Assembly: GCA_023247955.1 (NCBI GenBank)
Contig: JAHFFL010000077.1
Span: 1 to 5,794 of the forward strand
Direction: 5' to 3'
Length of the DNA: 5,794 nt
Source of the DNA: Candidatus Omnitrophota bacterium
GTDB lineage: Bacteria; Omnitrophota; Gorgyraeia; 2-02-FULL-51-18
Position numbers and translations under genes: made by a program. The notes under the pieces are model-generated. The model did no database searches. It was not told the origin of the DNA and saw nothing but the letters and a program-made list of their open reading frames with translations. The first letter of the stretch is position 1. Every line of letters begins with the position of its first letter. Shown here in pieces: positions 1 through 5,783 of this stretch.

Positions 1-355
1 CCTTGAGAAGAACATCCATTGCCAAGTCCCATTCCTTAAGACCTCTTTCAAAGCTTGCCGCGCGCAAAAACGGCCGGGCATTATTGATCACACCGTCTAA
101 CCTTCCGAAACGATCGATGCCTTGAGCGATCATCTTCCGGATATCCCGTTCATTTCTCAGGTCCACGCGCACGAATAACGCCTCTCTGCCCTTTTTTCTC
201 AAGTCCCGTTCCAACGAGCGGCCGCGCAAAGTCTGAATGTCACCGAGAATCACACGAGCGCCTCTTTCAGAAAAAACCTCCGCAAGGACGCGTCCGATAC
301 CCTGAGCCGCACCCGTCACGAGGAAAACTTTATTTTCTAAGGTTTCTTCGTCCAT
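1..355 (-). CDS. Short-chain dehydrogenase/reductase, N-terminal part (runs off the left edge)
   Basis: NAD(P)-dependent oxidoreductase of the classical SDR family; the first 118 codons are present and the C-terminal half lies outside the window. Seen directly: the cofactor loop TGAAQGIG at residues 14-21, an acidic Asp39 after the second beta strand (GDI), the VDL stretch at 64-66 where family members keep the adenine-contacting Asp, and NNA at 91-93. In this family Asp39 usually favours NAD(H) over NADP(H). The usual NNAG is NNAR here (Arg94), which is uncommon. The active-site Ser and YxxxK are not in the window, so activity cannot be judged. I chose the ATG at 355-353 because AAGG sits 9 bases upstream; an in-frame ATG at 364-362 has AAGG directly against it and is less likely. 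It lies 20 bases after the preceding reading frame and looks like the last visible gene of the glycan operon. Substrate unknown; a sugar or lipid precursor is inferred from context only. Confidence 0.9.
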   Translation of the reverse strand, partial: MDEETLENKVFLVTGAAQGIGRVLAEVFSERGARVILGDIQTLRGRSLERDLRKKGREALFVRVDLRNERDIRKMIAQGIDRFGRLDGVINNARPFLRAASFERGLKEWDLAMDVLLK

Positions 356-375
356 GAACCCCATCCTTTTCAAGT

Positions 376-628
376 TCAACCCCGCCTTGCTCTTCTATCT
401 CGAACCATCTGGTTATTCCCAAAACGCCGAAGCTTGTAAAGATTGGGGTCATTCAAGAGCGCCTCTTCGAGTTTTGGATCGCCCCAGCGGAAATGATAAC
501 CGCAGACCGCGTACTCATAGAAGATCCTCAACCGCCCGGCGAATCACCGCACGGTCATCCAGTCTGTGGGTCCTTTGGACACTTTCCGGATATCGAGAGG
601 AGGAAGTATCAATCAGTGGTCGCGTCAT
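376..628 (-). pseudogene. Small hypothetical gene, apparently split between two frames (frameshift or decayed)
   Basis: No single frame covers this stretch, yet it is packed between two real genes and both halves look coding. The first half starts with an ATG at 628-626 that overlaps the TGA of the upstream glycosyltransferase (ATGA) and runs 37 codons to a TGA at 517-515, ending in the helical-looking VIRRAVEDLL. The second half is in the +1 frame, open from 543 to a TGA at 378-376, and contains the protein-like stretch YHFRWGDPKLEEALLNDPNL. Joining them needs a single +1 shift between 543 and 515; skipping the T of CTA-TGA gives an 83-residue product. Upstream of 543 the second frame also reads plausibly (RKVSKGPTDWMTV) but is broken by TGA at 546-544 and 615-613. 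Alternatives are a degenerate gene, a sequencing error, or real frameshifting. I recognise no family. Confidence 0.45.
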
Positions 629-1338
629 CGGTAAGCCGGAGAAGATTGCTGCGCCAGCTGATCCCGCTCCGCATACCATAGGTCTGCAAAAGTAACGTCT
701 CTCCAATTTTTGAACCAAGGGCCTCCGCGTGTAAAATGAATGGCCTTGGGTACTTCCCCCGCAACGACTTTGCTCCAACCCTCAAGCCAATTCCATGTTT
801 CCGGAAGCACGCCGATCTCAGAATCCTTCAGCCATTGGAATCGGTGCAAAAACGCTCCGGTTTTGCCGTTCACAACGTCGGGCGTCAAAATGCGGTTGGC
901 GAAATGGGCGCAATTCCAAAGCACGAGGCTCGACCAGTTCTTCCGCGGATAGACCGTCTGCACCACGCCGTCCATCTTCGTTCGCTCCGGCGGACGGTGA
1001 TCGTGCTGGACGCACATCACAGCATAGCGTTCATCCACCATCGCGAATAGCCCGGCAATATCGGCCGTGAACAAAAAATCACAATCCACAAACAACACCC
1101 AACCACGATAACCTGACAAAAAAGGTGTCAAAAACCGGGTATAAGTAAATTCGGTCGAAGCCAAAGGGTCTTTGGAACGCGAATAAAGCCCTCTACGCCT
1201 CAGTTCTTCTTGCTTGAGCGGGGTGATCTCGAGCGATCGTGTGGAATGCCTGCGAAGGGACGTAATGCAAACTTCGTAGGCGACTTCCTCACGGCTATCC
1301 CATCCAATAAAAATTTTCAGTACGTCATGGCGTTTCAT
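625..1338 (-). CDS. GT-A type glycosyltransferase with DxD motif
   Basis: A 237-residue soluble, probably cytoplasmic glycosyltransferase. Seen directly: an N-terminal beta strand with KIFIGWDSREEVAYEV (8-23), matching the opening of GT8-like bacterial sugar transferases; the metal and nucleotide-sugar DCD motif at 85-87, inside VLFVDCDFLF; WNWLEGW at 182-188; and a C-terminal HFTRGGPWF block at 201-209, of the His/Gly kind that closes the donor site in these enzymes. There are no membrane segments. Length is usual for this group, so it seems complete. The ATG at 1338 is the only reasonable start, since two TGA codons precede it in frame; it follows the previous stop by 15 bases with only a weak GGA-type ribosome site. 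Its stop overlaps the ATG of the next small frame. Donor and acceptor cannot be told from sequence; a surface glycan is inferred from its neighbours. Confidence 0.8.
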   Translation of the reverse strand: MKRHDVLKIFIGWDSREEVAYEVCITSLRRHSTRSLEITPLKQEELRRRGLYSRSKDPLASTEFTYTRFLTPFLSGYRGWVLFVDCDFLFTADIAGLFAMVDERYAVMCVQHDHRPPERTKMDGVVQTVYPRKNWSSLVLWNCAHFANRILTPDVVNGKTGAFLHRFQWLKDSEIGVLPETWNWLEGWSKVVAGEVPKAIHFTRGGPWFKNWRDVTFADLWYAERDQLAQQSSPAYR

Positions 1339-1353
1339 TCGGATATCCGTTCA

Positions 1354-2409
1354 TCATACACTAGGATGCATAAAGCTGCAATCACTTCTCAAAACCCTTA
1401 AGATGGCCTCAACCGCATCACCTTGGATTACAGTTCGATTAACGAACTGCCTTGAGGCATTGGCCCATTCGCCATGGCCAGATGCCCCCGTTACCGATCG
1501 AATGAAGCCGCACCAGTCGTCCTGAGAGCGGACAGCAAACAGCGGCCTATAAGGAGAAACATTCAGACTGTAGGCCACTACGGCTACAGGCAAACCAGCC
1601 ATCGCCCCATCCAAAGCCACGGTCGAGAGTGTCGTGATTACCGCGTTTGCATCCCGGATACCGTCCCCGTTCAAAACCAGACTGGTGACGTCAGAGAAAA
1701 GGCCGGCATGGTTGCGTTCAATCCAGCGATGATCCGGATGGGGGCGGACAGAAAACAAGATTTCAGGAAAACGCCCGGCGGTTTCTTTCAAATCGGCCGC
1801 AAATTGTGCGCGGTACTCATTCGTATAACGGTGCCAGTGCAGGTTCTCAAAGACGGCGACGACAAACGGCCGCCCTTCCGGCTTTTGCGTAGCTCCAGGT
1901 CCCCTCAATTCCTTGGGACAACCGACGGAAACACAGCGCGCTTTCACATCCGCCGGCGTGTCGGGGTGGAGCGTCGCTTCCTCTCCCCAAATAAAAATCC
2001 TCTGTGAGGCATAACACACCGTGCCCGGAGGATTCCTGCGGTCAAAGTAAGTCAAGCCGGCCTGCTCGAATCCATGCTGAAGCGTATAGGTTTTTATACC
2101 TCGGCGGTTTGCCTGCTGTGTCAACCGATGCGCGGCCCAGTGGGGACGCAGATTGGATTCGGAGGCCGTGACCAGCACGTCTAACCCCTCCAGATCCAGT
2201 CCAAGTCCCAGAAGGATTTTCCAGCGTACCACCACCCGAAATTGAACAGGAAGCGACTTGAAATCCGAAGCGGCGCACGGAAACCGGCCGTATAAACGAT
2301 CGGTAAAACAAACCGACACTTGCCAACCTGATTTCTCCGAGGCCTTTCGCGCAAGCGGGAGCAGCAAATCCACATCCTGAATATAATCCAGAAAAAACAG
2401 GATTTTCAT
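1354..2409 (-). CDS. GT-B / CDP-glycerophosphotransferase-like transferase (surface polysaccharide type)
   Basis: A 351-residue soluble protein with a two-lobed GT-B layout. The N-terminal lobe starts MKILFFLDY. The LQHG motif at 110-113 and GCPK at 163-166 lie around the hinge. The C-terminal lobe has SVRPHP at 220-225 and a long TTLSTVALDGAMAGLPV segment at 259-275. LQHG, RPHP and a Ser/Thr-rich loop followed by an acidic residue and small-residue helix are the hallmarks of CDP-glycerol:glycerophosphotransferases and of related capsule and surface-carbohydrate transferases, where they bind the nucleotide-linked donor. The protein is shorter than TagF-like polymerases, so transfer of a single sugar or polyol phosphate is more likely; that is inference. 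The ATG at 2409 overlaps the TGA of the membrane gene before it (ATGA), with AGGA a few bases upstream, so translation is coupled. A Kdo-transferase-like role is a possible alternative. Confidence 0.72.
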   Translation of the reverse strand: MKILFFLDYIQDVDLLLPLARKASEKSGWQVSVCFTDRLYGRFPCAASDFKSLPVQFRVVVRWKILLGLGLDLEGLDVLVTASESNLRPHWAAHRLTQQANRRGIKTYTLQHGFEQAGLTYFDRRNPPGTVCYASQRIFIWGEEATLHPDTPADVKARCVSVGCPKELRGPGATQKPEGRPFVVAVFENLHWHRYTNEYRAQFAADLKETAGRFPEILFSVRPHPDHRWIERNHAGLFSDVTSLVLNGDGIRDANAVITTLSTVALDGAMAGLPVAVVAYSLNVSPYRPLFAVRSQDDWCGFIRSVTGASGHGEWANASRQFVNRTVIQGDAVEAILRVLRSDCSFMHPSV

Positions 2410-3755
2410 GATTCCTGCGCAAACGGTGCGCCCGTGAGGAAAAAATAAGTAAAAACGGGAAACGTGTGTATCATCACCCTATCCAAAGACGCCCCGAGCT
2501 GCATGGGCAAACCAAGCGCCGTCACGAGATACACGCAGGCGTAACCCACGTTGACAAAAAAAGCTGCCAAAAATATCCATAGTCTTTTTGGATCCAGCGT
2601 CCGGCGCGGATAAAGGATAAAAATCAGCCAAAAAACGGGCCACACATAAACCCAGGAATTTTCTTTAAAGAACTCTCCAAACGCAAACGACAGGATAGTC
2701 ACAGTCCTGGGCAAGATGTCCCCAGACGTTAAGTGGTAGCGAATAGTTTCGGGTTTCAACATGTGATTGGGATAAAATTCGAAGTATTTGAAAAATGCCG
2801 TAAAGGCGAGAAAAAAGAGCCCACCCTGGGCCGCTGTGAAAAAAAACCGCCGGAAAATAGGGCGTCTCTTCTTGGGGCCCAGAACCGCAAAAAGAAATAG
2901 AGAAACACAAAAAGCCACAAAAAAAAGAAGCCCTTCATTTTTCACAAAACTCGACATCCCTGCAAAAACGCCCGAGACACGTGCCAGGCGCTCATTGCCT
3001 TCGCGAAAGGCTTGGTCCATCAAGACTACGGCCGCTGTGTAGAAATAGGCCACAAGAATATCCGCATACTGCGAACCTCCCATGCCGATGAAATGCGGCA
3101 CCGAAATAAGAAAAAGACCGCAGAGCCATCCGGATTTGGTGCCCCGCTCGGCAGCCGCGCTCACCACGATTCCGATGAGAGACAACGTAAAAATCAGAGC
3201 CAGCCCAAAAGACGCGGCCGGTGTCTCCCGCCCGCCCGGCAGCCACCCCCAGATCATCGCGAGCGGATAAAAAAGCGGATAATCGGGATGAGAAAATCTC
3301 AGGGCCAGGGAAAAGATGCTCCGCCATTCCGGAGAATAATAAATCACGCGGGCCTTCATCTTCCAGATGGCCCAGACGTCGAGGCCATTTCCAAAAGGGG
3401 ACTTCAGCATCACGGCCAATAAAAAAAGCGCACCCAGGCAAAGAACGGCGAAGAGAATTTTCCATTCTTTCGCCAAAGAATTGTCCCGTTTATCCCGTGG
3501 AGCGCGTCGCCAAACCGCGCACAGAACGATCAGCAAGAGGAGATTGGCTGCCAGCGCAAAGACCCTTGAAATGCCGTTAAAGAGGTAGAGACCCAGATAA
3601 AGGATGAAGACGCCGGCGAAAAGGCCGGCGCCGGGAGCAAGGAATAAAATTAAAGAATGGCGGCACTGCGCGCTTTTTAAATAAATCCTCAAGCCCAAAG
3701 CGCCGATAAGCCACGATACCAAATATGCGATCGACGCGGAAATAACGCCTCTCAA
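2406..3755 (-). CDS. Polytopic membrane glycosyltransferase, GT-C fold (PMT/GT39-like)
   Basis: A 449-residue integral membrane protein with about 10-12 hydrophobic segments, predicted to sit in the cytoplasmic membrane. In the first large loop is NGLDVWAIWKMKA (123-135), where Asp126 is placed like the catalytic Asp of GT-C enzymes that use polyprenyl-phosphate sugars. It is followed by HPDYPL at 156-161, QYADILVAYF at 229-238 and KNEG at 272-275. A late SLDRVMIHTFP stretch (423-433) precedes the last hydrophobic run. This combination fits bacterial GT39-like transferases that add a sugar on the outer face of the membrane; an O-antigen-ligase-like protein is less likely. The start appears to be TTG at 3755-3753, overlapping the TGA of the previous gene (TTGA), with AGAGGG upstream at a rather long spacing. 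Its stop overlaps the next gene by 4 bases. Runs of Phe and Lys explain the A/T tracts here and the false open frames on the plus strand. Confidence 0.75.
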   Translation of the reverse strand: MRGVISASIAYLVSWLIGALGLRIYLKSAQCRHSLILFLAPGAGLFAGVFILYLGLYLFNGISRVFALAANLLLLIVLCAVWRRAPRDKRDNSLAKEWKILFAVLCLGALFLLAVMLKSPFGNGLDVWAIWKMKARVIYYSPEWRSIFSLALRFSHPDYPLFYPLAMIWGWLPGGRETPAASFGLALIFTLSLIGIVVSAAAERGTKSGWLCGLFLISVPHFIGMGGSQYADILVAYFYTAAVVLMDQAFREGNERLARVSGVFAGMSSFVKNEGLLFFVAFCVSLFLFAVLGPKKRRPIFRRFFFTAAQGGLFFLAFTAFFKYFEFYPNHMLKPETIRYHLTSGDILPRTVTILSFAFGEFFKENSWVYVWPVFWLIFILYPRRTLDPKRLWIFLAAFFVNVGYACVYLVTALGLPMQLGASLDRVMIHTFPVFTYFFLTGAPFAQES

Positions 3756-4183
3756 AGCGCGGGTCGCCCTCTTTGGGCGATGGCTAAACCTTCGTGCTCA
3801 AAAAGAATCTGAAGGAATTTGTCCCGGCAATAGGCCTTTAGTTTTTCATTCGTTTCAAAATCGAGAAAAAGATAGCGGGTATAGACCCTGTCATTGAAAA
3901 CCTGATAAGGCGCCATCGCGTACTGAAAACTATAGTAGCGCTCGGCGGCCTTTTCAAGATCGCCGGATAGATAGGAAAAGCGCGAAAGCTTGAACTGGGA
4001 AGCGGGAACGAAAGAACGGACTTGCTCTTTGAGGACTAAATAGCGCGAATCTGCGTCTTCATGCGATGAAGTCATCGCCTCAAAGGAGCGGCAAGCTACC
4101 TTTGATTGCTTGAGAAAACCGAAAGCTATGGATACAAACAGTACGCAGAAAACGCAGACTCGCCTAAAACGGTACACACTCAC
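3752..4183 (-). CDS. Small membrane-anchored hypothetical protein with a TPR-like segment
   Basis: A 143-residue protein that I do not recognise as a named family. Residues 8-24 form one hydrophobic segment after basic residues (YRFRR), either an N-terminal anchor or an uncleaved signal; a Cys-rich region around 10-31 has no good lipobox. The soluble remainder is charged and helical. Residues 67-91 (beginning LSRFSYLSGDLEKAAERYYS) resemble one tetratricopeptide helix pair, and a second helix covers roughly 111-130. It would lie on the periplasmic side if the anchor is type II. The only usable start is GTG at 4183-4181 (a second GTG is at 4177); no good Shine-Dalgarno is at normal distance, although AGAGGAAG lies about 17 bases upstream. 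It is stop/start coupled to the GT-C gene, suggesting an accessory subunit or scaffold for that enzyme, an inference from position alone. Confidence 0.6.
   Translation of the reverse strand: MSVYRFRRVCVFCVLFVSIAFGFLKQSKVACRSFEAMTSSHEDADSRYLVLKEQVRSFVPASQFKLSRFSYLSGDLEKAAERYYSFQYAMAPYQVFNDRVYTRYLFLDFETNEKLKAYCRDKFLQILFEHEGLAIAQRGRPAL
3764..3780 (-). promoter_or_regulatory. Hairpin over the Shine-Dalgarno of the GT-C gene
   Basis: TCGCCC at 3764-3769 pairs with GGGCGA at 3775-3780 around a 5-base loop. In the minus-strand mRNA this hairpin holds the AGAGGG that precedes the TTG start at 3755. It lies inside the end of the upstream gene, so ribosomes finishing that gene would open it. This would enforce coupling; functional meaning is inferred. 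Confidence 0.25.
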
Positions 4184-4242
4184 TCGACACTCTGGCCGGA
4201 CTTCCTCTTTTCAACGGGAAGCCAGGCTAAATTAGAACCGAA

Positions 4243-5118
4243 CTACCAGCGGAAATGGCCGTTTAAAGAAACCGATGTTTCCGTGATAAACCGCCCTTCG
4301 ACGCTGACGGAAAGCTGATTGGAAAAACCAATCAACTGGAGACCGGTGGCAACACCCACCACGTTGTCGCTATCCCTTGCGCCTGTTTTAACAGACTGAT
4401 TGGGAACGCGGGCATCATTCGGCAGTACACTTGTGCCTGAGACATTCAGTGTCGCATCATTGTACTGAACGCCGACATAGGGCACCGCGCTGAATCCGTT
4501 CCAACCGATAAAGCTGAGCGGGTTATCGAATTTCTGCGACACACCCAACGTGGCCTGCCATTCATTGACCTCCACGTTAAGAGCCTGAGAAACGGCATTG
4601 AAGGAACCGCTAGTGACGTCCGTCACATTGCCGCTTGTCCAACGATAGCCGCCGCTGGCGAACAGATTCATCTTGGGTAGATCAGGAAGAAGATCGAATT
4701 GAAGAATATCCACCTTCCCGCCGCCACCGACCGCAAAATCGGTGTTAGTTTTGAGAATCATTCTCGTGGTGGTGTCGTTGTTGATACGCACGTTACCCAA
4801 CGTGAAATCCGCCACGCCAAAGAACGTGCTCAGATGGACATTTTCAAGGGGATCCCAGTACACGTTGCCGCCGTACCAGATGCCCTCGTCGATGTCGATC
4901 CCCTCATCGAAATTCCTGTCGATGACATAGTCGGCCGTTGAGCCAAACCCCAACGTTACCGGCAAACCCACGGCCTCAAGACCGAAGCCTTCGGGAAACA
5001 GCTTTGTAAGTTGAGCTGTATTGGATTCGGCGTCTGAGGGCATCGCAAACGCCTGCCCGCAAAGCGCCACACCCAGAACCATCAGTACGCTTGCCGCTTT
5101 TAAAAAGCTAGACTTCAT
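4243..5118 (-). CDS. Outer-membrane beta-barrel protein, secreted, function unknown
   Basis: A 291-residue protein exported by the Sec pathway. Residues 1-25 form a signal peptide: positive start MKSSFLK, hydrophobic core around VLMVLGVAL, and the cleavage motif QAFA before MPSD. The mature part is rich in Gly, Asn, Thr and alternating hydrophobic residues typical of amphipathic strands, for example WYGGNVYWDP (81-90), ASGGYRW (154-160), VPYVGVQYN (212-220) and LSVSVEGRFI (269-278). It ends in FRW, an aromatic terminus as expected for BAM-inserted barrels. Size suggests about 10-12 strands. The start is ATG at 5118-5116 because AGGGGGAG sits 4 bases before it and the signal peptide begins there; the frame stays open 18 codons further up but those overlap the promoter. 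No porin or adhesin family is recognised. The next gene begins 59 bases on; the gap holds only a bulged hairpin without a T tract, so read-through into the glycan operon is possible. Confidence 0.85.
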   Translation of the reverse strand: MKSSFLKAASVLMVLGVALCGQAFAMPSDAESNTAQLTKLFPEGFGLEAVGLPVTLGFGSTADYVIDRNFDEGIDIDEGIWYGGNVYWDPLENVHLSTFFGVADFTLGNVRINNDTTTRMILKTNTDFAVGGGGKVDILQFDLLPDLPKMNLFASGGYRWTSGNVTDVTSGSFNAVSQALNVEVNEWQATLGVSQKFDNPLSFIGWNGFSAVPYVGVQYNDATLNVSGTSVLPNDARVPNQSVKTGARDSDNVVGVATGLQLIGFSNQLSVSVEGRFITETSVSLNGHFRW

Positions 5119-5156
5119 TTTTCTCCCCCTGTTTATTTTTTTATGGTAATAAAAGC

Positions 5157-5175
5157 AACTTGATACTATCAAGTT
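5157..5175. promoter_or_regulatory. Perfect 19-bp palindrome, candidate operator
   Basis: AACTTGATA-C-TATCAAGTT is a perfect 9-1-9 inverted repeat. It covers the -10 box and the expected start of transcription of the outer-membrane gene, the usual place for a repressor of the LacI or TetR kind. The palindrome is seen directly; the operator role is inferred and the regulator is not in the window. Confidence 0.5.
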
Positions 5176-5192
5176 TTAACAATTTTTGTCAA
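5163..5192 (-). promoter_or_regulatory. Sigma70 promoter of the outer-membrane protein gene
   Basis: On the minus strand a perfect -35 TTGACA (5192-5187) is followed after 18 bases by TAGTAT (5168-5163) as -10. Transcription would start near 5156 and give a leader of about 38 bases carrying the AGGGGGAG ribosome site at 5130-5123. The -10 is only 4/6 and lies inside a palindrome, consistent with regulated expression. Confidence 0.7.
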
Positions 5193-5214
5193 GAGAAATC
5201 ATTTCTTAAGTTGG

Positions 5215-5269
5215 CTGAGAGAGATTTTATCTTGAAAAAAAGCGATATTCCTTTTATACTATCTCTCAG
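5215..5269. repeat. 8-bp inverted repeat flanking the rightward promoter
   Basis: CTGAGAGA at 5215-5222 is matched by its reverse complement TCTCTCAG at 5262-5269, with the -35 and -10 boxes of the rightward promoter between. The left arm lies upstream of the expected transcription start, so it cannot form an RNA stem; protein binding to DNA would be the only role. An 8-bp match may be chance. Confidence 0.25.
5232..5260 (+). promoter_or_regulatory. Rightward sigma70 promoter
   Basis: TTGAAA at 5232-5237 and TATACT at 5255-5260 are separated by exactly 17 bases, near the consensus for a strong housekeeping promoter, in A/T-rich surroundings. Transcription should start around 5267. It is divergent from the outer-membrane promoter, with the two -35 boxes about 40 bases apart, so the two may influence each other. 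Confidence 0.65.
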
Positions 5270-5279
5270 GATATTCAGA

Positions 5280-5417
5280 ATGAACACACAAAAAATCGTT
5301 TCTAACAGTTTACCTATTATGCGCCGCACAGCCAAGGTTGCACGGCTTGCCGTGTGCGCCACGTTTCGTCATTATGGTATGTCGAAATGGCCGGCAATGG
5401 GCGGAGGAGAGAGTTAA
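5280..5417 (+). CDS. Possible 45-residue peptide inside the short transcript
   Basis: ATG at 5280 is preceded by AGGA with 8 bases of spacing and followed by 45 codons to a TAA. The peptide starts MNTQKIVSNS, has a basic middle (MRRTAKVARLAV) that could form one amphipathic helix, and ends in a Gly-rich tail (MGGGES). There is no signal peptide and no recognised domain. The ribosome site would sit almost at the transcript's 5' end, an awkward arrangement, so the frame may be chance within an RNA gene. The same frame is open to an earlier ATG at 5160, but that part lies upstream of the promoter. Confidence 0.25.
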   Translation: MNTQKIVSNSLPIMRRTAKVARLAVCATFRHYGMSKWPAMGGGES

Positions 5418-5451
5418 AGCTTCAGAGTAAATAGTAAGACCAAAAAATTCC

Positions 5452-5487
5452 AAAACCCATTACCAGTTTCGAGGTAATGGGTTTTTT
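5452..5487 (+). terminator. Strong Rho-independent terminator
   Basis: A perfect 13-bp stem pairs 5452-5464 (AAAACCCATTACC) with 5473-5485 (GGTAATGGGTTTT) around an 8-base loop, followed by a T run to 5487. It ends the short rightward transcript. On the minus strand the stem is followed by TTTTGGAATTTTTT, so it may also stop transcription entering from the right. Confidence 0.88.
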
Positions 5488-5570
5488 CGTTTTCCACATG
5501 CCTCGAAAAGGACCAGCGGAAAACGATCCGCCGCGCGGTGTGGCGATATTTCTACGACGAGGAGGACGTG

Positions 5571-5783
5571 ATGCTGAAAACCATACAAAATCCGGGGGAA
5601 CAAAAAAGGGTGCGGCTGTCCAAACACCCGGTCAAATTGACAGCCCTGCTCTACCTGAGAGAAGCTTTGCTCAGGGAAAAGTACGAGCTTTGCTCGGAAG
5701 TGATCGCGACCGCCAAAGAGTTCGGCGCGCTGCCGTTCGAGATCCAGGATCTCTTGGAGGATCCCAGAAGAAGTCCTTCCTAG
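5571..5783 (+). CDS. Small hypothetical protein, 70 residues
   Basis: A soluble, charged, mostly helical protein with no signal peptide or membrane segment. It has a basic N-terminus (EQKRVRLSKHPVK), then two evident helices, LTALLYLREALLREKYELCS (about 24-43) and VIATAKEFGALPFEIQDLLED, ending DPRRSPS with tandem TAG TAG stops. The ATG at 5571 is chosen because GAGGAGGA at 5559-5566 sits 4 bases before it. The frame is open further up to 5478, with GTG codons at 5568 and 5538 as other starts, and the upstream part also reads like protein (EKDQRKTIRRAVWRYFYDEE). No family is recognised; length and helix content would suit a small regulator or adaptor, but that is not shown. It follows the strong terminator with no clear promoter of its own. 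Confidence 0.65.
   Translation: MLKTIQNPGEQKRVRLSKHPVKLTALLYLREALLREKYELCSEVIATAKEFGALPFEIQDLLEDPRRSPS

Larger units (their letters stand above)
5267..5487 (+). ncRNA. Candidate small RNA / short stand-alone transcript of about 220 nt
   Basis: The stretch is bounded by a good promoter and a strong intrinsic terminator, giving a discrete short transcript. Inside it are local hairpins: GCACGG-CTTG-CCGTGT (about 5340-5355) and TTTCG/CGAAA across the region near 5363-5387, both in a G/C-richer middle part unlike the A/T-rich ends. It does not match the consensus of 6S RNA, tmRNA, TPP, cobalamin, FMN or c-di-GMP elements as far as I can judge by eye. The transcript could also be the mRNA of a 45-codon peptide or the leader of the downstream small gene with terminator control. 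Confidence 0.35.

Noticed and set aside
459..518. Short frame from the ATG at 518-516 overlapping the TGA at 517-515 (starts MSTRSAVIIS)
   Set aside because: Only 19 codons, and the overlapping +1 frame is longer and more protein-like.
134..594. Repeated TTCCGGATATC at 135-145 and 584-594, and palindrome CGGATATCCG near 1340
   Set aside because: Eleven and ten bases only, inside or beside coding sequence, with no shared context; probably chance.
376..627. Three TGA codons in the frame of the DxD transferase (627, 615, 546), suggesting TGA might be read as an amino acid
   Set aside because: TGA clearly ends genes at the 4-base overlaps at 3752 and 2406 and at 1354, where the next gene starts at once. 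The transferase is already full length, so TGA is a stop here.
354..695. Plus-strand open frame of 113 codons
   Set aside because: It lies antisense to the SDR start, the split small gene and the DxD transferase end, has no ribosome site, and its translation is low-complexity Arg/Ser/Pro-rich; treated as a shadow.
1474..2007. Plus-strand open frame of 177 codons
   Set aside because: Fully antisense to the GT-B-like transferase, whose motifs LQHG and RPHP make the minus strand the coding one.
2788..3588. Several Lys/Arg-rich plus-strand frames
   Set aside because: They are complements of the Phe- and Leu-rich membrane protein on the minus strand.
5119..5172. Upstream start for the outer-membrane protein (18 extra residues)
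   Set aside because: It would begin within the promoter and palindrome, and the signal peptide and AGGGGGAG ribosome site point to 5118.
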